64,000 bases of DNA, taken from Sneathiella glossodoripedis JCM 23214. GTDB taxonomy: Bacteria > Pseudomonadota > Alphaproteobacteria > Sneathiellales > Sneathiellaceae. The stretch spans positions 124,001 through 188,000 of the forward strand of contig NZ_BAMS01000001.1 in the NCBI RefSeq assembly GCF_000616095.1. Reading direction: 5' to 3'. A program made the translations under genes and the position numbers. The notes beneath the pieces were generated by a model. The model was not told where the DNA came from. It searched no databases and saw only the letters and a program-made list of their open reading frames with translations. Below, in pieces: positions 56,386 to 64,000 of the stretch (position 1 is the stretch's first letter; the number at the start of each line of letters is the position of its first letter).

Positions 56386-57239
56386 GCGGGCGCCTCCGAT
56401 TTACGGCCAATCAATAGAGTAAGACCCACAAGCGCTAATGACATCAACACCAGAAATACTGCCATTGCAGCTGCAAAGGGCATGTTGGACTGATAGATGG
56501 CTTGATCGGTAATCAGCACTGAAAGTGTCCAGTGCTGGGGGCGTCCCAATATCTGTGGCAACAGATAGGAGCCAAGAGCAAACACAAACACCATTATAAC
56601 CGTAGCCAAAATAGTATTGCGCTGCACTGGAATCAAAACGTTCAAAAATGCTCTCACTGGTGAAGCGCCCATTGTTTTAGCGGCTTCCAGAAAGCTTGTA
56701 TCAAACCGCGATAACGAGGGATACAAAACCAGCACAGTGTAGGGCAGTGCCTGATAAACCATAGCAGTCAGCACTGCCCCAAATCCCGGATATAGTGCTG
56801 TCGATTTTTCTGCCACCCCAAGCCAAACAAGGATATTACCGATACCTGCCGTTCTGGAAAACAGTGTCGACCATGCAAATCCGATAATTACTTCTGAAAG
56901 CGACAGGACCGATAGAATTACAATCAGCCAGATAATTTGCGTCTTACGTTCGCAACGTGTGAGCAAATAGGTAAAAGGGAAAGAGATCGTTACGCAAATC
57001 AGAGATACAAGCATTGCCAGAGACAAGGAAAAACCCAGGATTTTTGCAAAGAACAGACTAAAAAATCGCTCATAGTTATCCCAGACAAAATCAGGGGTAT
57101 AAAAGCCACCAACGTCCCGCTGAAAGAAACTGACCGCCATCATGGTCCCAAAAGGAATCACAAAAAACACCATCAGCATTAATGCTGGATAAAACAACGG
57201 TGTATAATCTGCCAAACTTTGCGGTTTTCTCTGAGTCAT
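56382..57239 (-). CDS. Spermidine/putrescine-type ABC permease (PotB/PotH-like)
   Basis: A permease of 285 residues from the ATG at 57239, which overlaps the ATPase stop as ATGA; an upstream GTG is possible. Six hydrophobic helices and the coupling loop FDTSFLEAAKTMGASPVRAFLNVLIP are clear, as is the typical periplasmic segment QRDVGGFYTPDFVWDNYERFF before helix 2. Pairs with the next permease. Confidence 0.9.
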   Translation of the reverse strand: MTQRKPQSLADYTPLFYPALMLMVFFVIPFGTMMAVSFFQRDVGGFYTPDFVWDNYERFFSLFFAKILGFSLSLAMLVSLICVTISFPFTYLLTRCERKTQIIWLIVILSVLSLSEVIIGFAWSTLFSRTAGIGNILVWLGVAEKSTALYPGFGAVLTAMVYQALPYTVLVLYPSLSRFDTSFLEAAKTMGASPVRAFLNVLIPVQRNTILATVIMVFVFALGSYLLPQILGRPQHWTLSVLITDQAIYQSNMPFAAAMAVFLVLMSLALVGLTLLIGRKSEAPA

Positions 57240-58269
57240 TTGGTGAGCACCACACACTGCTCGGCTGGTAATTGCAGACCAATATTTTGGCCAACGCTCA
57301 AATCCTGGCGCTCCCGCGGAGATGTAACCGCTACAATCATCGTGCCCTCCACATCGATGAATGTTTCCACGCTACTGCCAAGGTCTCTGATAAAGGTTAC
57401 CTTACCTTTAAGTTGCCCGGCATCCTCACCAACCATATGAACATCTTCCGGTCGGACAGACAGTGTTGCCTCAGTGATATTTTCGGGACAAGCAATATGG
57501 GGCAAATGAAAATTCTCGAATACCGACCTGAGCCGTTCGCCTTGATGGTTAATAGGTTGGTAGCGCCAATAAAATCAGCGACAAATTTATCCGCAGGCTT
57601 TCGGTATATGTCTACTGGGCTGGCTGCCTGACGAATTCGCCCCTCACCCATTACAACAACCAAATCAGCCATGGTCATAGCTTCTCGCTGGTCGTGCGTA
57701 ACCACGATTGTTGTAATTCCAAGCTGTTGCTGCAGTTGTCTTAACTCCACCTGCATCGCCTCACGCAACTTTGCATCTAGCGCAGATAACGGCTCATCCA
57801 GCAAAAACAATGTTGGTGACAAGGCCAATGCACGTGCTATTGCAACGCGTTGCCGTTGCCCGCCTGAAAGCTGACTGACCGCCCGCTCCTCATATCCCGG
57901 CAGATGTATCAAAGAGAGAAGCTCGTTTACGCGTTGTCGCTGCTCGGCTTTGGATTTACCCCGAATGCGCAACGAATACGCGATATTTTCAGCTACAGTG
58001 AGATGAGGAAACAGTGCGAGGGACTGAAACACCATACCCAAACTTCTCTCATGGGTTGGAATATTTGTAATATCCTCGCCATCGATCAGAATGTCTCCCT
58101 CAGTCGGTTGCTCCAACCCTGCGATCATACGCAGTAACGTTGTTTTTCCGCATCCAGACGGACCTAACAAGCACACAAAGCTTCCGTTAGGTATGGACAA
58201 ATTCACGTCATTTACGGCTACGAAAGAGCCAAATTCCTTGCGAATTCCTGCCAGGGTCAATCCAGACAT
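57236..58269 (-). CDS. Spermidine/putrescine-type ABC ATPase (PotA/PotG-like) (frameshifted)
   Basis: An ATPase of about 344 residues after repair, energising the two permeases. Walker A GPSGCGKTT, signature LSGGQRQRVAIARAL, Walker B LFLLDEPLSALDAKLRE, H-loop VVTHDQREAM, and DFIGATNLL at the start of the C-terminal TOBE-like domain. The frame then breaks at about 57540: adding one G (AAGGGC for AAGGC) gives TIKGERLRSVFENFHLPHI and joins the C-terminal segment EATLSVRPEDVHMVGE. The ATG at 58269 has GAGG five bases upstream. Confidence 0.9.
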
Positions 58270-58291
58270 TCGCACCTCACTCTAATTAAGC

Positions 58292-58319
58292 GAACTGGCT
58301 GACTAAAGTCAGCCAGTTC
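58292..58319 (-). terminator. Perfect 12-bp hairpin after the binding-protein gene
   Basis: GAACTGGCTGAC/GTCAGCCAGTTC with a 4-nt loop lies 40 bp beyond the binding-protein stop and 23 bp before the ATPase start. The T run (TTTTT) follows on the plus strand only, so on the coding strand it is more likely an mRNA stabiliser or partial block than a full terminator. Confidence 0.55.
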
Positions 58320-58358
58320 TTTTTACCAAATTTCAGGTCCAGACAAAATTCTGGAACT

Positions 58359-59447
58359 CTAACCTACAATCAACTCTGTCCATTTCTGGTTCAACCAGTC
58401 TGATCTGTTCTGGTACATGTCGTAACGCGGTATGATTGGATCAATCTCAGATGACACTGATGCAAATTCTTCTGGGGTCAGATCCAGCAGAGACCGTTTT
58501 ACCGTCGGAGCAGTTCCCACTTTTCGGGACATATTCGACTGAACCTCTGGCTGGCTCATATAGTTCATGAATATATGGGCTTCTTCGACCTTGTCAGAAG
58601 CTCTCGACAATGCCCAGCTCCCGCTATCAAGTATCCCGCCTTCTTTGGGAAACGTAGAGCGAACCGGATGACCATCAGCAATCGCAAGGCCAGTCACATC
58701 GTGATAATATTGGCCCATTGGGATTTCACCCGATTTCAAGCCCTGTTCAAACTGCGCTTCATCGCGATACCAAAGGCGTACGTTGTCTTTCAATTCAGAA
58801 AGCTTGTCAAACGCCTTGAGAATACCCTCTTCCGTAACCAGCGCACTTGTACCGCCCATAAATGTCTTTGCTGTGACTTCAAGCAGGAATGAGTTTGACA
58901 CCAGCGCCAGCAATCCGAGCTGATCTTTGCGTGCTTCATCCCAAAGAGCCGCCCAGGAGGTAGGTTCTTCTTTAATCACGTCAGTATTTGACACGAGGTT
59001 CACATACCAGGAGACAGCCCCAATACCAGCAACCCGGCCATCCTCATATTTGTTAATGAAGTTACCGAGCAAATTGGCGCTGTTAGGAATTTTCGAAAGA
59101 TCCAGTGCTGCCCAAAGATTTGTGGTCTGCCCTTTCAAAAGAGCCACTTGAGACATCATGGAAACATCCGCTGGAGCCCTTTTCGCACGCGCTGCCTGTT
59201 CCAGCTGTACCAGCCAGGCTTCACCAGTTGGCTCTGCGACAGATTCAACTTTGATCCCTGTCGCTTCTGTAAATGCAGGGAAAATGTGCGTATCGAAGGA
59301 TTTCTTGAAATAGCCGCCGTAAACACCGACTTTTAACGACCGTTCATCCGCACGCAGGATGCCCGGCATGGACAAGGCGGCTACACTAGCGGCACTTGCA
59401 CCAAGAACCGTACGCCGGCTTATCCGGCTCTGATTAATTTTTGACAT
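58359..59447 (-). CDS. Polyamine-type ABC transporter substrate-binding protein (Tat signal)
   Basis: A 362-residue periplasmic receptor of the PotD/PotF class. The ATG at 59447 has GAGGAG upstream and yields a twin-arginine signal, ISRRTVLGASAASVAALSMPGILRA-type, so export by Tat is likely. The mature part opens LKVGVYGGYFKKSFDTHIFPAFTEATGIKVE, a standard start for this family, and includes YEDGRVAGIGAVSWYVNLVSNTDVI. With the ureohydrolase upstream, a guanidino compound or polyamine is the expected ligand; this is not shown by sequence. Confidence 0.87.
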   Translation of the reverse strand: MSKINQSRISRRTVLGASAASVAALSMPGILRADERSLKVGVYGGYFKKSFDTHIFPAFTEATGIKVESVAEPTGEAWLVQLEQAARAKRAPADVSMMSQVALLKGQTTNLWAALDLSKIPNSANLLGNFINKYEDGRVAGIGAVSWYVNLVSNTDVIKEEPTSWAALWDEARKDQLGLLALVSNSFLLEVTAKTFMGGTSALVTEEGILKAFDKLSELKDNVRLWYRDEAQFEQGLKSGEIPMGQYYHDVTGLAIADGHPVRSTFPKEGGILDSGSWALSRASDKVEEAHIFMNYMSQPEVQSNMSRKVGTAPTVKRSLLDLTPEEFASVSSEIDPIIPRYDMYQNRSDWLNQKWTELIVG

Positions 59448-59500
59448 AACTTGCTCCTCTGTTAGAACCTGTACACACAAGGTATTCCTCGCTTCTTATC

Positions 59501-60565
59501 CTATTTATTGCCCTTTATACAGGGGCTGAACCTGATCAGACTTAAAATCTCAAACAGAACCTGTGCTCCGACATGCGCGGAATTGGTTGTTGGATCATAT
59601 TGTGGTGCAACTTCCACCACATCTCCACCACAGATATTCAGGCCCTTTAGCCCCCTTAAGAATTCCAACACCTCTCGTGTTGTAAGCCCACCCACCTCAG
59701 GTGTTCCTGTTCCCGGTGCAAAGGATGGATCTATTCCGTCAATGTCAAAAGACACATACACCGGCCCGTCGCCAACCACTTCACGGGCTTTTGCAATGAC
59801 AGCTTCAATGCCCATTTTGGGGACTTCTTCTGCATGAATAACTGTCATTCCCGATTGCTCAGAAAATTCCCACAAATACTCTGCTGATCCGCGAATACCA
59901 ACTTGAATGGTTCTTGTTGGATCAAGCACTCCATCCAGAACTGCGTTCCTGAAAGGTCCACCGTGATGAAACTTAGTCTCATCGAAAGCACCGCCCGTAT
60001 CACAGTGCGCGTCAATATGTATAAGCCCAACCGGGGTTTCGCTACCAATGGCTTTCAAAATCGGATGAGTAACTGAATGATCACCACCTACAGACAAAGG
60101 GATCACACCGGCAGAAACGACTTTGCGCATATATGCCTCAATATTCTCAAGGCTTTTCTCCAGTCGATACCGACTGCCAAAAGGTATATCCCCGATATCT
60201 TCGACCTTTAGTTCCTGTACTGGGGCACATTTGAGTACATGATTATAAGGCCCAATACGTTCAATTGCACGCAGTGCCCTCGGACCAAAACGGGCACCGG
60301 GACGATTGGTGACACCCAAATCCATTGGAATGCCAATAAGCGCAACCTGCAAATCTTCCAGCTCTGATCCCGGATCAGTAACATGCCTGTAGGGCGCATC
60401 AAGAAAAGTTGGAATTCCGGAAAAAGGTGCCAGCCGGGTACCACTACCGGAAAAGATTTTATCAGCAACCTTACGAAATTCAGGATCGTGCAGTTCCCCA
60501 CCATGGGCATCGCCAAATTTGGCCTTGAGCTCAGCAAGTTTTTCAGGACCCCATGATTTAGACAT
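59501..60565 (-). CDS. Ureohydrolase (agmatinase/guanidinobutyrase family)
   Basis: A 354-residue manganese ureohydrolase that removes urea from a guanidino substrate. The metal ligands are His163 (GGDHS), Asp185, His187 and Asp189 (IHIDAHCDTG), and Asp274 and Asp276 (VSFDIDGIDPSFAPGTGTPEVGG). The long N-terminus and the sequence style suit the guanidinobutyrase/guanidinopropionase branch at least as well as agmatinase. It is the first gene of the importer and amidase operon and is divergent from a LysR gene that may control it. Confidence 0.9.
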   Translation of the reverse strand: MSKSWGPEKLAELKAKFGDAHGGELHDPEFRKVADKIFSGSGTRLAPFSGIPTFLDAPYRHVTDPGSELEDLQVALIGIPMDLGVTNRPGARFGPRALRAIERIGPYNHVLKCAPVQELKVEDIGDIPFGSRYRLEKSLENIEAYMRKVVSAGVIPLSVGGDHSVTHPILKAIGSETPVGLIHIDAHCDTGGAFDETKFHHGGPFRNAVLDGVLDPTRTIQVGIRGSAEYLWEFSEQSGMTVIHAEEVPKMGIEAVIAKAREVVGDGPVYVSFDIDGIDPSFAPGTGTPEVGGLTTREVLEFLRGLKGLNICGGDVVEVAPQYDPTTNSAHVGAQVLFEILSLIRFSPCIKGNK

Positions 60566-60782
60566 TTGCCACCTATCTGTATTTTTTTCACATACTATAT
60601 AGATTTATATAATTCTCAATCACTGCAACAAACAGCTTCCTCAACCCGAAACCCTTTAAAATCTGTCATTGACGGATTGACGAGTTAGATTGTTGTGAAT
60701 AACATCAGAAAAAGCAATTGATATGTTATCTGCAATCATGTGAATTTTTTTCACACCTAATTTTTCAAAACCGGAACGACTG

Positions 60783-61733
60783 ATGGCCACCCCACTCCCC
60801 CCTCTCAAGCCCCTCCGCGCATTTGAGGCTACGGCTCGGGCGGGAAGTGTCACAGCTGCGGCTGAGGAACTTAACGTCACACATAGCGCCATCAGCCATC
60901 AGATCAAGGCATTGGAAAAATCACTTGGAATGAAACTGTTTGAGCGACAAGCAGCGGGCCTTAAATTAACTGCGGAAGGGAATCTTCTATTGCCAGCCGT
61001 CACAGTTGCTTTCAAGGAAATAGCATCCGCGGCCGCACGAATGAGCAGACCAACTACCAGCGGAAAATTATCAATCGCATGTCCACCCGCACTGCTTTCA
61101 TTTTGGCTCATGCCGCGGATCAATCAATTTTCTGATCAGTATCCAAACATACAATTGCAGTTCACGTCATCAGTCGACAAATCACTTTTGTTCACACCAA
61201 ATGTCGATGTGGCAATTTTATACGGCGATGCCCCCAGAAGAGATTGCTGGTTAAGCCACTGGGCCCAGTTTGATCTGTTTCCGGTTACCTCTCCCACACA
61301 CCTGAACAGACACTCCATGAGGGATGTATCTGATTTAAGTGACCACGTATTACTGCATGCAGACGATGGTCGCGAGTGGCAAACCTGGTTTGGAACGGCT
61401 GGGGCACTGGATATAAAACCAAGACAGGAACATTACATGGGAGATGCGCGCCTAGCCCTTGACGCTGCCCTTCAGGGGCAGGGCATTGCACTTGGTGACA
61501 CGCTGACGGCCAGTAATCTTCTCGGCACCGGTGATCTTGTGGTCCCTTTTGACCTTGCAGTGCCAGCCAATGACGCCTTTTATATTGCCTGCAAACATGA
61601 AATCAGATCGACACCTATTGTGGACGTGTTTATAGAATGGCTCTTTCGCACTTTGTCCGAAGATCAAAGCAAACTTCCTGTTCCAAACTCGGAAAAAACT
61701 GGACTGGTTCGCAAGCGCAAGCGTAAAAGCTGA
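60783..61733 (+). CDS. LysR-family regulator, GcvA type
   Basis: A 316-residue LysR regulator. The N-terminal helix-turn-helix PLKPLRAFEATARAGSVTAAAEELNVTHSAISHQIKALEKSLGMKLFERQ is characteristic of the GcvA branch, and the effector domain covers about residues 90-300. It is transcribed away from the ureohydrolase operon with 217 bp between them, the usual arrangement for a LysR regulator and its target. The gap is AT-rich and must hold both promoters; I could not single out a T-N11-A site with confidence. Confidence 0.9.
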   Translation: MATPLPPLKPLRAFEATARAGSVTAAAEELNVTHSAISHQIKALEKSLGMKLFERQAAGLKLTAEGNLLLPAVTVAFKEIASAAARMSRPTTSGKLSIACPPALLSFWLMPRINQFSDQYPNIQLQFTSSVDKSLLFTPNVDVAILYGDAPRRDCWLSHWAQFDLFPVTSPTHLNRHSMRDVSDLSDHVLLHADDGREWQTWFGTAGALDIKPRQEHYMGDARLALDAALQGQGIALGDTLTASNLLGTGDLVVPFDLAVPANDAFYIACKHEIRSTPIVDVFIEWLFRTLSEDQSKLPVPNSEKTGLVRKRKRKS

Positions 61734-61774
61734 TACATACCCATTAAAATATCTAACTTAAAATTGACTTCACT

Positions 61775-62949
61775 ATGACCGCTGCCTCTTATAATTCTGC
61801 CGTTCAGTCACTCTCATTGCCCCCTATTCCTATGGTTCATAAATGGGCAGGCAACTATAATGGAAAATACGGGGAGATGCTGGACATGTCGCAAGCGGTG
61901 CCCGGTTATCCGCCGCCTCAACTCTTGCTGGACTGGTTGGTAAAGCTGCACAGAACGCCAAAATGACCGGATATGGGCCCATTGAAGGTGAACCGATTTT
62001 GCGACATGCTTATTGTGAACACGTGGGTGGGCTATATGAAAGCAAGCTCAAACCAGAGCAAATTCAGATCACTTCTGGATGTAATCAGGCATTTATCGCA
62101 AGTGTTATGGCGATCGCCGGGGCTGGCGACTCTGTGCTCGTCAGCAATCCATTTTATTTCAATCACGCAACAACTCTTGCCATGCTCGGCATTACCTGCA
62201 AAGAATTTGATTTGCGGGCCGAAAACGGTTTTCTTCCTGATGTCGAGGATATTCGGCAGAAAATCGACCCCTCTGTAAAAGCTGTCTTACTTGTTAGCCC
62301 CAACAACCCGACGGGCGCAGTCTATCCACCCAACTTACTTGACGCCATATTTGAACTCTGTCGGGAATTTGGAATTTGGCTCATTCTTGATGAAACATAT
62401 CGTGACTTCCTGCCTCTGGGCCAAAAACAGCCGCACTCCATATTCGGGATCCAAGACTGGCAGGAGAACTTCATCCAACTTTACAGCTTTTCCAAATCAT
62501 TCTGCATACCTGGACATCGATTGGGAGCAATTACCACTGGCGAGCAAACCGTCGTGCAAATCGCAAAAGTGATGGACAATCTGCAGATATGTGCCCCTCG
62601 CCCTCCTCAGGAAGCAATCGCTTATGCGATACCCAGATTAGGAAGCTGGCAGGCTGATAACCGACGTGAGATAGCAACTCGGGCGGACACATTGAAAACC
62701 ACGTTAAGTCCGCTCGAAAATTGGCAAATCAGCTCAATTGGCGCCTATTTTTCATACATCAAACATGGTTTTGACGGAGTTTCCTCGGAAATAGTCGCCC
62801 GCGAACTGGGCCAGAATATGGGAATATCCGTACTTCCAGGTACTTTTTTCGGTAGCAATCAAGAACAATATCTACGCTTCGCATTTGCAAATGTTGATTG
62901 CGACAAAATCCAGCTTTTGGGATCCAGACTAGCCGAATTTACTCTTTGA
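61775..62949 (+). CDS. PLP-dependent aminotransferase, class I/II (frameshifted)
   Basis: A fold-type I aminotransferase of about 391 residues after repair. The first frame (MVHKWAGNYNGKYGEMLDMSQAVPGYPPPQ) breaks at about 61939; adding one G (TTGGGT for TTGGT) gives LLDWLGKAAQNAKMTGYGPIEGEPILR, the normal continuation. Then come ITSGCNQAF, LVSPNNPTGAVYP (cofactor Asn), LILDETYRDFLP (Asp/Tyr) and YSFSKSFCIPGHRLGA with the PLP-binding Lys. It follows the LysR gene by 41 bp. Its 3' end overlaps the convergent LysR gene by 11 bp. The amino donor is unknown. Confidence 0.88.
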
Positions 62950-63889
62950 TCGCCAGCTTCTCACCGCTATTAAGAGGACGCATCAAACCGATGATCTGAC
63001 TTCTCATCCATCCATGAAAAGGTGAATTTCTGTGCCGTCGATGCCACAAAGCAACAATCAAAGGAGTTGGAATTTCCATTGGCGGCTGGTAAAGCGACAA
63101 TCCAACTTGCGGCGCCATTTTTTCGGCAAGTTGGCGTGGGACCAGGGCAATCAGATCACTCTCTGCTACCGCGCGGCAAACGCCTGAAAAAACAGGCAAC
63201 GTCATAATAACCTGGCGTTCTTTTCCGACAGCCGCCAGCGCTGCATCTCCCATTGCAGCAAAATTTCCTTCAGGTGAAAAAAGCACATGACCCAATTCGC
63301 AAAATAGATCCAACGGCACTACTTCGCCCTCTTTAAGCTCATTCAGCAACGAGTGGTTAGTCCGCGCAATGACAGCAAAACTGGAATAGAAAAGCTCTGC
63401 TCGATCCACCCAATCAGGAGTGGCCTGATCGGGAACTAGCGCGATGTCTGCGCTATATTTTTCGAGACTGTCAACATAGCTATCCGGCACCAGATCGACA
63501 AGCTGAACCTTAACCCCTGGTGCCTCCTTTCGGAGCAGGTCCGCCAAGGGAGGCATTAACATTTCAGCAAAAAAATCACTTGCAGAAATTCGATAAACCC
63601 CTGACCAGGTTTTCGGATCAAAAACGACAGGTGGCATGAACAGCATTTCAAGCCGTTCAATTTCTTCCCGAAGTCTAAATTCAAGTGATTTCGCGTATTC
63701 TGTAGGGACCAGCCTATTGCCTTGTCGTACAAACAATTCATCATTTAAGGCATGTCTAAGACGCCCAAGTGCACCGGAAACAGATGATTGGGACATGTTC
63801 AGTTTTTTTGCCGTCCGAACCGTTGACTTTTCCCGAAGCATCACATCAAGAACACGCATCAGGTTGAGGTCAAAATTTGCAAAATTCAA
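62939..63889 (-). CDS. LysR-family regulator, NodD/LinR-like
   Basis: A LysR regulator of about 316 residues. The DNA-binding helices are FDLNLMRVLDVMLREKSTVRTAKKLNMSQSSVSGALGRLRHAL then ELFVRQGNRLVPT, in the style of the NodD/PcpR/LinR branch that often responds to aromatic compounds. The start is uncertain: the frame is open to a TTG at 63997, but a TTG at 63889 places the helix-turn-helix at the usual distance from the N-terminus and has GGGAT upstream. No obvious target is visible within the window. Confidence 0.82.
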   Translation of the reverse strand: MNFANFDLNLMRVLDVMLREKSTVRTAKKLNMSQSSVSGALGRLRHALNDELFVRQGNRLVPTEYAKSLEFRLREEIERLEMLFMPPVVFDPKTWSGVYRISASDFFAEMLMPPLADLLRKEAPGVKVQLVDLVPDSYVDSLEKYSADIALVPDQATPDWVDRAELFYSSFAVIARTNHSLLNELKEGEVVPLDLFCELGHVLFSPEGNFAAMGDAALAAVGKERQVIMTLPVFSGVCRAVAESDLIALVPRQLAEKMAPQVGLSLYQPPMEIPTPLIVALWHRRHRNSPFHGWMRSQIIGLMRPLNSGEKLAIKE

Positions 63890-64000
63890 TTTACCGATAT
63901 CCCTTATCGTTATTATCGTTTCGCGCGATAATGATGCATAAGATATACATAATGCAACTAAGTTTTTAGCGACCTTGCAAGGATTGCCAGATGCCAAAAC

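Overview
The window looks like chromosomal DNA of a moderately low-GC, probably marine alphaproteobacterium. This placement rests on gene content (two aerobic CoA-dependent aromatic pathways, TRAP and Liv-type transporters, GcvA-type LysR regulators, HtpG, AcnA) and was not tested against any database. There are no rRNA or tRNA genes, CRISPR arrays, insertion sequences or phage genes. The genes are ordinary dense bacterial genes, mostly in operons with ATGA-type overlaps.

Layout. 1-9.6 kb: housekeeping and miscellaneous genes (aconitase tail, DUF1223 protein, Nudix hydrolase, a lipoprotein pair, htpG, a GntR regulator, an orphan LuxR-type response regulator, an AAA ATPase, a double-ACT protein). 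9.6-20.2 kb: a large chemoreceptor with three CHASE3-like modules, an enoyl-CoA hydratase, an AcrAB-type RND pump and three tandem GNAT-like paralogues. 20.3-23.6 kb: a small CDP-alditol cassette (alditol-phosphate dehydrogenase, cytidylyltransferase, TPR plus CDP-glycerol-type phosphotransferase). 24.6-37.3 kb: one long minus-strand operon that reads as a 2-aminobenzoate (anthranilate) or closely related 2-aminobenzoyl-CoA/salicylyl-CoA pathway: flavin monooxygenase/reductase fusion, SDR, MarR regulator, enoyl-CoA hydratase, acyl-CoA dehydrogenase, CoA ligase, a five-gene branched-chain-type ABC importer, thioesterase and a RidA-like deaminase. 37.4-50.2 kb: two coiled-coil proteins, then the benzoyl-CoA epoxidase (box) pathway: boxR, boxA, boxB, boxC, DUF309, alpha/beta hydrolase, benzoate-CoA ligase and a TRAP transporter, with TGCA repeats at the box promoters. 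50.4-54.8 kb: class II aldolase, pyruvate kinase, PurU, LpxR-like outer-membrane protein. 54.8-60.6 kb: an operon of ureohydrolase, PotFGHI-like importer and an omega-amidase-type nitrilase, probably for guanidino compounds. 60.8-64 kb: two LysR regulators and an aminotransferase.

The two aromatic operons lie end to end and have the same logic: import the acid (ABC or TRAP), activate it with a CoA ligase, attack the ring as the CoA thioester with an oxygenase/reductase, then use beta-oxidation-like steps. Each has its own regulator (MarR at 33.7 kb, BoxR at 38.7 kb) and candidate operators.

A striking technical or biological pattern runs through the window. Fourteen genes are broken, or given an aberrant end, by what looks in every case like one missing base, usually in a short run of identical bases. 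Restoring that base rebuilds a normal family member each time. I therefore annotate these as single genes with a frameshift, and regard sequencing or assembly deletions as the most likely explanation.
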